From the NCBI GenBank assembly GCA_963678465.1, contig OY782858.1, positions 2,356,001 to 2,420,000 on the forward strand: a stretch of DNA of 64,000 nt, given 5' to 3'. The notes beneath the pieces were generated by a model, which was not told where the DNA came from, did not search any database, and saw only the letters and a list, made by a program, of their open reading frames with translations. Below are positions 35,396 to 42,525 of the stretch, piece after piece (within the stretch, counting starts at the first letter, position 1; the number at the start of each line of letters is the position of its first letter). The translations under genes and the position numbers were made by a program. The stretch is from Paludibacter sp963678465 (lineage in GTDB: Bacteria; Bacteroidota; Bacteroidia; Bacteroidales; Paludibacteraceae).

Positions 35396-36220
35396 CTAAT
35401 TCATAATTCCAAATCCAACTAACAACTCTTCCAATGCTGACATTTCCAATGGTTTTGGAATAACAAACATTGTGTTGTCATTAATTTTCTTAGCTAATGA
35501 ACGGTATTCATCTGCCTGACCATGATCCGGAGCGTGGTCGATAACTGTTTTACGGTTAATTTCAGCATGTTGAACCATATTGTCGCGAGGTACAAAGTGA
35601 ATCATTTGAGTTCCCAACTGACGGGCAAATTCTTCAATCATGTTTGCTTCGTTGTCCACTTTACGTGAGTTGCAAATTAATCCACCCAGACGAACCGTAC
35701 CCACTTTACCAAATTTAGATATCGATTTGCATATATTGTTAGCAGCATACATAGCCATCATTTCGCCAGATACTACAATGTAAACTTCTTCGGCTTTACC
35801 ATCGCGGATTGGCATTGCAAATCCACCACAAACAACATCACCCAATACGTCGTAAAATACATAATCTAATTGTTTATCGTCATCGTAAGCACCCAATTGC
35901 TCTAACAAGTTGATAGAAGTAATAATACCACGACCGGCACATCCAACTCCTGGTTCCGGGCCACCCGACTCCACACAACTTGTGGCTCTAAATCCGGGTT
36001 TCATTACATCATCCAAATCGATATCTTCACCTTCGTCGCGCAAGGTGTCCAATACGGTTTTCTGCGCCAAACCGTGCAACAGCAAACGAGTTGAGTCAGC
36101 TTTTGGGTCGCAACCCACTACCATTACTTTTTTTCCCATTTCGGCCAAACCGGCTACCGTGTTTTGAGTGGTTGTGCTTTTACCAATACCACCTTTTCCG
36201 TAAATTGCAATCTTTCTCAT
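35396..36220 (-). CDS. nifH: Nitrogenase iron protein NifH
   Basis: 274 residues. P-loop GKGGIGKST at 8-16; the 4Fe-4S ligands are C94 (VGCAGRG) and C131 (DVVCGGFAMP); R97 in GCAGRG corresponds to the arginine that is ADP-ribosylated in some species. It transfers electrons to NifDK with ATP hydrolysis and is also needed for FeMo-co maturation. First gene of the nifH-I1-I2-D-K unit. Complete. Confidence 0.97.
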   Translation of the reverse strand: MRKIAIYGKGGIGKSTTTQNTVAGLAEMGKKVMVVGCDPKADSTRLLLHGLAQKTVLDTLRDEGEDIDLDDVMKPGFRATSCVESGGPEPGVGCAGRGIITSINLLEQLGAYDDDKQLDYVFYDVLGDVVCGGFAMPIRDGKAEEVYIVVSGEMMAMYAANNICKSISKFGKVGTVRLGGLICNSRKVDNEANMIEEFARQLGTQMIHFVPRDNMVQHAEINRKTVIDHAPDHGQADEYRSLAKKINDNTMFVIPKPLEMSALEELLVGFGIMN

Positions 36221-36284
36221 CTTTTTTATACTTTAAAATGAATATTCTGTTTATGACATTAAATTCTAAAATTCTGACAACCAT

Positions 36285-36304
36285 TATTCATTTACCATGC
36301 CATT
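36285..36304 (-). promoter_or_regulatory. Candidate sigma-54-like promoter of nifH
   Basis: On the minus strand AATGGCATGGTAAATGAATA, 65 bp before the nifH ATG, matches the nifE site in 18 of 20 positions and keeps the -24 GG and the -12 G, although the canonical -12 GC is GA. Confidence 0.5.
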
Positions 36305-36434
36305 AACAAATATTCACTATTTATTTATTTACTAATTACCATTTAAAATGCAGATTATAAGCCATCTAATTACTTATAAATATTTTTTAAAACAATAAAC
36401 TTACATACTTAATGCTTTTGGATAACACAAAAAA

Positions 36435-36489
36435 CCTACAAAAATGTAGGCAAATGTGTTGTAAAACATGTTTTTCTACAAAATTGTAG
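36435..36489. promoter_or_regulatory. Palindrome cluster between nifH and the rSAM lipoprotein gene
   Basis: Three inverted repeats: CCTACAAAAATGTAGG (36435-36450), TGTGTTGTAAAACATGT (36455-36471) and CTACAAAATTGTAG (36476-36489). The middle one resembles the palindrome upstream of nifE. They lie 130-185 bp upstream of the nifH promoter, where activator sites are expected. The rest of the 366-bp gap is A/T-rich without other signals. Confidence 0.5.
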
Positions 36490-36515
36490 GGCGAGAAAAA
36501 ACAATAAATTTTCGC

Positions 36516-36523
36516 TACTTTTG
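36516..36523 (+). promoter_or_regulatory. Putative -7 box (TACTTTTG) for the rSAM/lipoprotein operon
   Basis: TACTTTTG fits TAnnTTTG and lies 63 bp before the lipoprotein ATG at 36587. Confidence 0.45.
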
Positions 36524-36586
36524 CAACGTTTTTCTGTTTTCATCCATCTATCCTTAACAAATAAATCTTTAATCATTATCAATATT

Positions 36587-37084
36587 ATGGATTCCAGAAA
36601 ATCATTTATCCGTGGAATAAACACTTTGTTGGCTGCATTGCTTACATTGCTTGGCTTTAGTAATTGTTCTTCCGAAGCTTTAGTTGAATATGGCGTTCCA
36701 AATGCCGACTACACCGTGAAAGGAATTGTAGTAGATAAAGCCAATGCAAAACCAATCAAAGGAGTAAGAATCGGTTTTAGTTCGAATTATAACGGTCCGG
36801 TGCTTATGTATGGAGTTATGCCTCAGCCTTATCGGAGCATAAAAGCGGATACCACAGATATAAGTGGCGCTTACAAACTGTCCGACAACTTTTCGGTTGG
36901 TGAAATTGAAGACAATATTTTGACTGTATACGTTCAGGATATTGATGGAGCTGAAAACGGTGCATTTAACGACACTATTTTAAATGTAGATTTCGAAAAT
37001 GCGAAAAAAACCGGCAAATCAACAAATTGGTACGAAGGTGAGTATAGCGTTGATGTAAAGGTTGAGCTAACCAAAAAGAAATAA
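36587..37084 (+). CDS. Putative lipoprotein of the rSAM/lipoprotein system
   Basis: 165 residues from ATG 36587; the longer frame from 36521 adds a stretch outside the signal peptide. Signal with lipobox-like end (LLTLLGFSNCS). The mature part starts EYGVPNADYTVKGIVVDKAN and continues KPIKGVRIGF, a carboxypeptidase-regulatory-like beta sandwich, with a strikingly Asp/Tyr/Asn-rich sequence. I recognise this as the lipoprotein partner that co-occurs with one family of radical SAM/SPASM enzymes in Bacteroidota. The rSAM gene follows after 4 bp. The modification, if any, is not known to me. Confidence 0.78.
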   Translation: MDSRKSFIRGINTLLAALLTLLGFSNCSSEALVEYGVPNADYTVKGIVVDKANAKPIKGVRIGFSSNYNGPVLMYGVMPQPYRSIKADTTDISGAYKLSDNFSVGEIEDNILTVYVQDIDGAENGAFNDTILNVDFENAKKTGKSTNWYEGEYSVDVKVELTKKK

Positions 37085-37088
37085 GCCA

Positions 37089-38162
37089 ATGGATAGAAAA
37101 CCTTCGATTCGCAAACGAATTGGGCTAGAAATTTTCAGAAAAATGAGGCATAACAATGCCCGTTTGCACGAACTGAATACGCTTTTTTGGGAATGTACGT
37201 TGCGCTGCAATCTGTCGTGTCGCCATTGTGGTAGCGACTGCCGATCCATTTCCAATCAGCCCGACATGCCGGTTGCCGATTTCCTGAAAGTGATTGACCA
37301 AATCACGCCGCATGTCAACCCGAATCGCACCATGATTATCTTTACCGGAGGCGAAGCATTGCTCCGAAAAGACATTGAAGTTTGTGGCCTGGAGTTGTAT
37401 CGCAGGGGTTTTCCGTGGGGAGTTGTGTCGAACGGAATGGCGCTTACGCCTGAACGCTTAAAGTCTTTGTTGCAGTCTGGACTCCATTCCATCACCATAA
37501 GTCTCGATGGTTTTGAGGATGCACACAATTGGTTGCGTAACCATCCCCGCAGCTATACCAATGCTATGAATGCTGTAAAACTATTGACCTCGGTGCAAGA
37601 TATTGCATGGGATGTAGTTACGTGTGCCAACAAAAAAAACATCCAAAGTCTGCCCGAGTTTAAAGAACATTTGATAAAAACTGGTGTGAAAAACTGGCGT
37701 ATCTTTACTATTTTCCCCGTGGGACGTGCAGCCGAACTTCCCGAATTACAACTATCAAACGAGGAATTTACGTCTTTGCTTGACTTTATCCGTGAAACGA
37801 GAATCGAAAACCGGATTCATTTAAATTACGGTTGCGAAGGTTTTTTGGGTAATTACGAGCAGGAAGTTCGCGATCATTTCTACACCTGTCATGCAGGTAT
37901 CAATGTAGCTTCAGTACTTATCGATGGCGCTATTTCAGCTTGTCCAAGCATTCGTTCCAATTTCCATCAGGGTAATATCTACAAAGATAATTTTATGGAT
38001 GTTTGGAACAACCGTTTCGAACCATTTCGGAATCGTGAATGGGCGCGTAAAGGTCTTTGTGCCGATTGCAGCATGTTCAGGTATTGCGAAGGAAACGGCA
38101 TGCACCTGCACGATGATGAAGGAAAACTACTGGTTTGCCATTACAACAGGATAGAAAAATGA
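37089..38162 (+). CDS. Radical SAM/SPASM enzyme of the rSAM/lipoprotein system (TIGR04133-like)
   Basis: 357 residues. The radical SAM cluster motif is WECTLRCNLSCRHCGSDC; TGGEALLRKDI and SLDGFEDAHNWLR follow in the expected places. A C-terminal SPASM region has cysteines in FYTCHAG, GAISACPSIR, GLCADCSMFRYCEGN and LVCHY, enough for auxiliary 4Fe-4S clusters as in peptide-modifying rSAM enzymes. The adjacent lipoprotein is the likely substrate. Its stop overlaps the DUF1697 start (ATGA). Confidence 0.87.
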   Translation: MDRKPSIRKRIGLEIFRKMRHNNARLHELNTLFWECTLRCNLSCRHCGSDCRSISNQPDMPVADFLKVIDQITPHVNPNRTMIIFTGGEALLRKDIEVCGLELYRRGFPWGVVSNGMALTPERLKSLLQSGLHSITISLDGFEDAHNWLRNHPRSYTNAMNAVKLLTSVQDIAWDVVTCANKKNIQSLPEFKEHLIKTGVKNWRIFTIFPVGRAAELPELQLSNEEFTSLLDFIRETRIENRIHLNYGCEGFLGNYEQEVRDHFYTCHAGINVASVLIDGAISACPSIRSNFHQGNIYKDNFMDVWNNRFEPFRNREWARKGLCADCSMFRYCEGNGMHLHDDEGKLLVCHYNRIEK

Positions 38163-38695
38163 AAACAAGATTCCTCGCCCTTCTTCGCGGCATAAATGTT
38201 GGCGGAAACAATATCATTAAAATGACCGACCTGAAAACCTGTTTTGAAGAAATGGGGTTTACAAATGTGGTTACTTACATTCAGAGTGGAAATGTATTGT
38301 TCGATAGCCAGGGAAACAATCAAATCCAGCTCACAGAGCAAATTGAGAAAGCATTATCGGGACGTTTTGACTATAATTCGAGAGTCTTTTTAATTTTTCA
38401 ACAAGATCTGATAAAGCTTGTAAATAATGCTCCGGAAGGTTTTGGCGTTCATCCTGACGAATATCGTTACGATATAATTTTCCTGAAATCGCCACTTACA
38501 TCCGAAGAGGCTTTGTCGAAAATAAAAACAAAAGAAGGCGTTGATTTTGTAAAGCCCGGCGAGGGAGTTTTATATTTCTCACGGCTAAGCGAAAAATCGT
38601 CGCAAAGTCAGATGGCAAAAATGATAGGCACTGCCATTTACAAAGAAATGACGATACGGAATTGGAATACAACGACAAAGCTTTGTAAATTATGA
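38159..38695 (+). CDS. DUF1697 family protein
   Basis: 178 residues from ATG 38159. TRFLALLRGINVGGNNIIKMTDLKTCFEEMGFTNVVTYIQSGNVLF is the typical DUF1697 beginning. A small cytoplasmic protein of unknown function, common and not specific for this neighbourhood. Translationally coupled to the rSAM gene, but in other genomes it occurs without it, so a functional link is doubtful. Convergent with modC, 6 bp between the stops. Confidence 0.85.
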   Translation: MKTRFLALLRGINVGGNNIIKMTDLKTCFEEMGFTNVVTYIQSGNVLFDSQGNNQIQLTEQIEKALSGRFDYNSRVFLIFQQDLIKLVNNAPEGFGVHPDEYRYDIIFLKSPLTSEEALSKIKTKEGVDFVKPGEGVLYFSRLSEKSSQSQMAKMIGTAIYKEMTIRNWNTTTKLCKL

Positions 38696-38701
38696 TGTTT
38701 C

Positions 38702-39430
38702 TCAAAAAACTACCTCAGGTTCTCCCTGTCCTATAATCGCTCCATTCCGAAGCAGAATAACTGTTGTAGCCAATTTACGCACTTCATCTTTATCGTGACT
38801 GACAAGCAACGTTACTGAATTCAATAATTCATGCGCTTTCAGAATTTCTTCCTGCAAGTTCAAACGCATCTCGTAATCGAGTGCCGAAAGAGGTTCATCA
38901 AGCAACAACAAATTAGGTTTAGCCGCCAAAGCCCTCGCCAATGCCACGCGTTGCTTTTGTCCGCCCGAAAGCTTGGCCGGATACTGTTTTTGCAAAGCTT
39001 CCAAACCAAAGTGCGAAAGCAATGTATCTACCTCCTCGGCATTTCTTGTTTTTTGCGCAAATTCTATATTTTTACGTACTGTCATATTCGGGAAAAGCGC
39101 ATAATCCTGAAACATGTATCCCACATTCCGTTGCTGAGGCGACAAGTTTATCTTTTTTGCCGAATCGTACCAAACCTGTCCGTTAAACGAAATAAATCCA
39201 CTGTCAGGATTGAAAAGTCCTGCTAAAATACGGAGCAAAGTAGTTTTGCCCGCCCCTGAATGCCCAAAAAGGCAAAGCAATTCATTTTCGGCTATTTCCA
39301 AATCCACTTTCAGCAGGTTTTTACCTTCCGAAGTAAGCATTTCGCGTTCGATATGAATGCTTAAAACACCACCCCCAACCCCTAAAGGGGAGTTAAAGTT
39401 AGTTTCGTCTATTAAAATCTTTTTTATCAC
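38702..39430 (-). CDS. modC: Molybdate ABC transporter ATP-binding protein ModC
   Basis: About 242 residues if the GTG at 39430 is used; a TTG at 39454 and an ATG at 39340 are alternatives. Walker A GHSGAGKTTLL, Q-loop MFQDYALFPNMTV, signature LSGGQKQRVALARAL and Walker B LLLLDEPLSALD are all present. The C-terminal TOBE (molybdate-binding) domain of long ModC is missing. Family homology begins at LSIHIER, before the only ATG, so the true start must lie in the repeat element that encodes TNFNSPLGVGGG just in front. Last gene of the mod operon. Confidence 0.87.
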   Translation of the reverse strand: MIKKILIDETNFNSPLGVGGGVLSIHIEREMLTSEGKNLLKVDLEIAENELLCLFGHSGAGKTTLLRILAGLFNPDSGFISFNGQVWYDSAKKINLSPQQRNVGYMFQDYALFPNMTVRKNIEFAQKTRNAEEVDTLLSHFGLEALQKQYPAKLSGGQKQRVALARALAAKPNLLLLDEPLSALDYEMRLNLQEEILKAHELLNSVTLLVSHDKDEVRKLATTVILLRNGAIIGQGEPEVVF

Positions 39431-39495
39431 ATCATTATTTGTTATAATTATCAATACTAATATTTCTTCATCCCCCTTTAGGGGTTAGGGGCAGA
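39368..39495. repeat. Composite palindromic element at the modB/modC junction (start/stop donor)
   Basis: Left arm CCCCAACCCCTAAAGGGGAG and right arm TCCCCCTTTAGGGGTTAGGG are inverted. The right arm contains the modB stop codon and last residues (SAPNP); the spacer contains the probable modC start. The spacer ends TCAATACTAATATTTCTTC, shared with the copies at 27135 and 42375. Confidence 0.88.
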
Positions 39496-40152
39496 TTTCC
39501 CATTTATACTATATATCAGTGTCAGTATTGCCAGCGAAATTAAAAACAGCACCAACGAATACTGATTAGCCACATCGTAATTCAACGCTTGCACCTCGTC
39601 GTAAATGGCAATACTTGCTACTCGTGTTTCACCCGGCATATTTCCACCCACCATTATTACCACACCAAACTCACCTATGCAATGTGCAAACGTCATGGCC
39701 AATGCAGTCACAATACTTGGAATCATATTAGGAATCAGCACTCTGAAAAACGTTTCTATTTTTGATTTTCCAAGCGTGTAGGCTGCCTCGCGAAAACTTA
39801 CAGGAATGGCCGTTAAACCATTTTGCAAAGGCTGGATCATAAACGGCAAACTAAAAACCACACTTGCCAGCAATACACCTTCGAAACTGAAAGCCAGTCG
39901 CACATCAAGGTATTTCTCCAAAAAACCGCCAAAAGCATTTTGCGGACTATAAGCCACGAGCATATAGAACCCCAAAACTGTTGGAGGCAATACCATGGGC
40001 ATACTAATTATTGCTTCCACAAGGGATTTAAACCAAAAGCGTTGATAAGCCAACAAGTAAGCAATGGGAAAACCAATTATAAAAAGAATGGTAGTTGTCC
40101 AACCTGCCAGCTTTCCGGTAAGGAGCAATGTGTTTATAAAGTCTTCGCTCAT
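39478..40152 (-). CDS. modB: Molybdate ABC transporter permease ModB
   Basis: 224 residues, five to six membrane helices. The permease EAA-like loop is EAAYTLGKSKIETFFRVLIPN, and MPMVLPPTVLGFYML is typical of ModB. It forms the inner-membrane channel with ModC and receives molybdate from ModA. The last residues SAPNP and the stop come from a repeat element. A strong hairpin precedes it after modA. Confidence 0.92.
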   Translation of the reverse strand: MSEDFINTLLLTGKLAGWTTTILFIIGFPIAYLLAYQRFWFKSLVEAIISMPMVLPPTVLGFYMLVAYSPQNAFGGFLEKYLDVRLAFSFEGVLLASVVFSLPFMIQPLQNGLTAIPVSFREAAYTLGKSKIETFFRVLIPNMIPSIVTALAMTFAHCIGEFGVVIMVGGNMPGETRVASIAIYDEVQALNYDVANQYSLVLFLISLAILTLIYSINGKSAPNP

Positions 40153-40166
40153 AATCTAGTAATTAC

Positions 40167-40201
40167 AACCTTTTCCAAAGTTCAAAACTTTGGAAAAGGT
40201 T
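40167..40201. terminator. Strong hairpin between modA and modB
   Basis: AACCTTTTCCAAAGTT and AACTTTGGAAAAGGTT form a perfect 16-bp stem around a 3-base loop. The T-run (TTTTTTAG) lies on the plus-strand side; for the minus-strand operon there is no T-run after the stem. It may be an mRNA stability or attenuation structure rather than a true terminator. Confidence 0.6.
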
Positions 40202-40207
40202 TTTTAG

Positions 40208-40963
40208 TTATTTAGTTTCAGGCAAATCATACCCGTATTTTTCCCAAATGGCCTTATTGGTTGGCGATAGCACAAATTTTCTAAATTTTGCTGCTTCGGT
40301 GTTTACTGTTGATTTTTTTATCAATACACAAGCCTGTGCAATAGGCTTATATAGTTTTTGAGGTATAATATAATAGTTACCCTTCCCATCCATTTCGGGA
40401 GCTAATGCCAACGAAAGAGCAACGAACCCTAATTCAGTATTTCCCGTAAAAGCATATTGCGCAGCTGCCGAAATATTTTCTGCAATTACTATTTTGGATT
40501 TTAAACCGTCGTAAAGTTTTAAGCTTTTCAATAGCTCAATGGAACGTTCGCCATAAGGTGCAGTTTCAGGATTTGCTATGGCTATTTTCTTTACGCTCGT
40601 ATTTTTAAACACATCCAATCCGTTTTTATCAACTGGCAAGGTGGTACTGTAAAGAGCCAGTTTACCATAAGCGTACACATTAATTGGACCGGTTGCTAGC
40701 CCTTTGGACTTTAATTTTACTGGAAACTCGTCATCGGCAGCCATAAAAAAATCGAAATTTGCACCATTCGAAATTTGCTGTACCAACGTACCCGAACTTC
40801 CAAAAGTCAGATTCACTTTCGCTTTTGGATATTTGGTCACATAAGCTGTTTTAATTTCTTCCAATACATATCGAAGATTTGCTGCCGCCGCCACATTTAC
40901 TTTTTGAGCCGAAACACTTATTGCCGAAAGCAAAATTGCGAGTGATAATATTATTCTTTTCAT
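40208..40963 (-). CDS. modA: Molybdate-binding periplasmic protein ModA
   Basis: 251 residues from ATG 40963 (signal peptide RIILSLAILLSAISVSAQ). VNVAAAANLRYVLEEI, FGSSGTLVQQISNGANFDFFMAAD, YGKLALYS and ANPETAPYGERSIELL are standard ModA ligand-binding segments. It delivers molybdate, needed for FeMo-co, to ModBC. An upstream in-frame ATG at 41014 lies in a palindromic element and would add SSKVPLGGFRRLIIKN before the signal peptide; I consider the inner ATG correct. Confidence 0.92.
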   Translation of the reverse strand: MKRIILSLAILLSAISVSAQKVNVAAAANLRYVLEEIKTAYVTKYPKAKVNLTFGSSGTLVQQISNGANFDFFMAADDEFPVKLKSKGLATGPINVYAYGKLALYSTTLPVDKNGLDVFKNTSVKKIAIANPETAPYGERSIELLKSLKLYDGLKSKIVIAENISAAAQYAFTGNTELGFVALSLALAPEMDGKGNYYIIPQKLYKPIAQACVLIKKSTVNTEAAKFRKFVLSPTNKAIWEKYGYDLPETK

Positions 40964-40976
40964 ATTTTTGATTATT

Positions 40977-41085
40977 AGCCTCCTAAATCCCCCAAGGGGG
41001 ACTTTTGAAGACATAGTTTATATTTGATTTTTCAAGAAATACGCTATTTTAGTCCTCCTTCGGGGGATTTAGGGGGCTGTTTTTA
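40977..41085. repeat. Composite palindromic element at the porin/modA junction
   Basis: Left arm CCTCCTAAATCCCCCAAGGG and right arm CCTTCGGGGGATTTAGGGGG are inverted. The right arm holds the porin stop codon and encodes its last residues LKTAP, as the nifE element encodes TKTAP. Confidence 0.85.
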
Positions 41086-42367
41086 GGAACGATGGTTTAA
41101 TGGTAAACATCAAGTATGCCCATTGTGGACTTCGAACTTCAGGAATTGTAGCCGTCGACACAACTATATCTTTCGCTATCAGTGTATTATTGCTCGAAAA
41201 ATATTTACAATAACCACCCTGAACAGTTGTCCATGCATTTAATTTATAAGTAATTAAAAAGTCGAATTCCGAACCAATATTTTTATTATAAGCAATACTT
41301 TTTTTGTTTTTTCCGGCATACTCCGTATTAAAAATATGATATCTGCCTTCCATAGTCAAGTTCTTTCCAATTTTTGCAGTTACACTACCGTAATAATCCA
41401 GCAAACCAGTAGCGAGTGGCGTGTTCCAATAATCCATATACCCATTAAAAGTATGGTCAGCTCCGTACAGCTTTTTAAAGTTACTCACCTTTCCATCCGA
41501 AGTTCCATTGGCATCGCCCGATAAATAATCGGTTCCAAGGCTTGCTGTAATGGAGTTAGTAAATAGATAATTAAGCTTTAAAGCCGCCAGTTTTCCGGTC
41601 ATTGTTTTACCTGCTACATTTTTTCCTCCTTGAAAGTAAGCTGTGGCAAGTCCCGACAATGGAAAATCAACCGACTCGTATTTCAAATTACCGCCATAGG
41701 TTAGCGTTTGAGCCATTTTTATTTTTTTGTAATTAGCCAGTCCACCCAATCCCAGGGTATCTTGCAATCCTTCGTCAATCACTATTGCACTCAATGTAAA
41801 GCCACTGATTACTGGAGTTGACAACCATAAATAACACATCGAGCGATATTTACTCCCCGGTACATAAAATACTTCGGTTGCAGTTTCCGATTTATTATTG
41901 TACGCCAAACCAACGTGTGCCTGATAATCGTTGATATTGTATTTGAACAATGCTAAATCGTGCGTTGTACCTGTAATGCTCCACGCTGGTGCCGAAAACA
42001 AACGCGTATCATCGTACTTTATGGGTTGGCGACCAAGTTTAAGTGAAGCACCCGGGAAAAGCACCATGTCAGCCCAAGCTTCATAAATACCTGTGGAAGC
42101 AGTTGCATCGGTACTCGAGTATTGTCCAAAAACGCGAGCGTCCTGTACGGTAATTTGTGCTGTGAGCAAACCGCTGGTAAATGTCAAACCAAGCCGTGTA
42201 CGTTGAGACGTAAAAAAGCCCGGGTCGTTGGTTGCAAGGATAGGTGTTTTGAAACCATCCTGATACTCGGTGCGCGGACGAATTTCTCCGTCGATAACAA
42301 CGTTTTGTGCACTCACAAATAGTGTAAAAGTTAAGACTGCAATAAATGGGAATATTCTTAAAATCAT
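41069..42367 (-). CDS. Outer-membrane porin, alginate-export-like, in the mod operon
   Basis: 432 residues from ATG 42367; signal peptide ILRIFPFIAVLTFTLFVSAQ. Then NVVIDGEIRPRTEYQDGF, TSQRTRLGLTF, FGQYSS and LKLGRQPIKYDDTRLF, the pattern of the alginate-export family of 18-stranded porins, followed by alternating amphipathic strands to the C-terminus. It lies between the modE-like gene and modA on the same strand, so it may let molybdate or another oxyanion through the outer membrane; this is inference. A longer frame from ATG 42430 includes repeat-encoded ANFNSPLGVGGR. The stop codon is donated by another element. Confidence 0.82.
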   Translation of the reverse strand: MILRIFPFIAVLTFTLFVSAQNVVIDGEIRPRTEYQDGFKTPILATNDPGFFTSQRTRLGLTFTSGLLTAQITVQDARVFGQYSSTDATASTGIYEAWADMVLFPGASLKLGRQPIKYDDTRLFSAPAWSITGTTHDLALFKYNINDYQAHVGLAYNNKSETATEVFYVPGSKYRSMCYLWLSTPVISGFTLSAIVIDEGLQDTLGLGGLANYKKIKMAQTLTYGGNLKYESVDFPLSGLATAYFQGGKNVAGKTMTGKLAALKLNYLFTNSITASLGTDYLSGDANGTSDGKVSNFKKLYGADHTFNGYMDYWNTPLATGLLDYYGSVTAKIGKNLTMEGRYHIFNTEYAGKNKKSIAYNKNIGSEFDFLITYKLNAWTTVQGGYCKYFSSNNTLIAKDIVVSTATIPEVRSPQWAYLMFTIKPSFLKTAP

Positions 42368-42374
42368 ATTAATA

Positions 42375-42492
42375 CGACCCCCAACCCCTAAAGGGGAGTT
42401 GAAGTTAGCTTTGTCAATTATATTTATCATTTAATTATTTATTAAAATTTTAATACTAATATCTCTTCCTCCCCTTTAGGGGTCGGGGGTTA
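42375..42492. repeat. Composite palindromic element upstream of the porin gene
   Basis: Left arm CCCCCAACCCCTAAAGGGGA and right arm TCCCCTTTAGGGGTCGGGGG are inverted; the spacer shares TTAATACTAATATCTCTTC with the copies at 27135 and 39368. It contains an ATG (42430) in frame with the porin. Confidence 0.88.
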
Positions 42493-42525
42493 AATAGCGA
42501 TATTCTATCAAAAGTATATCGATTG

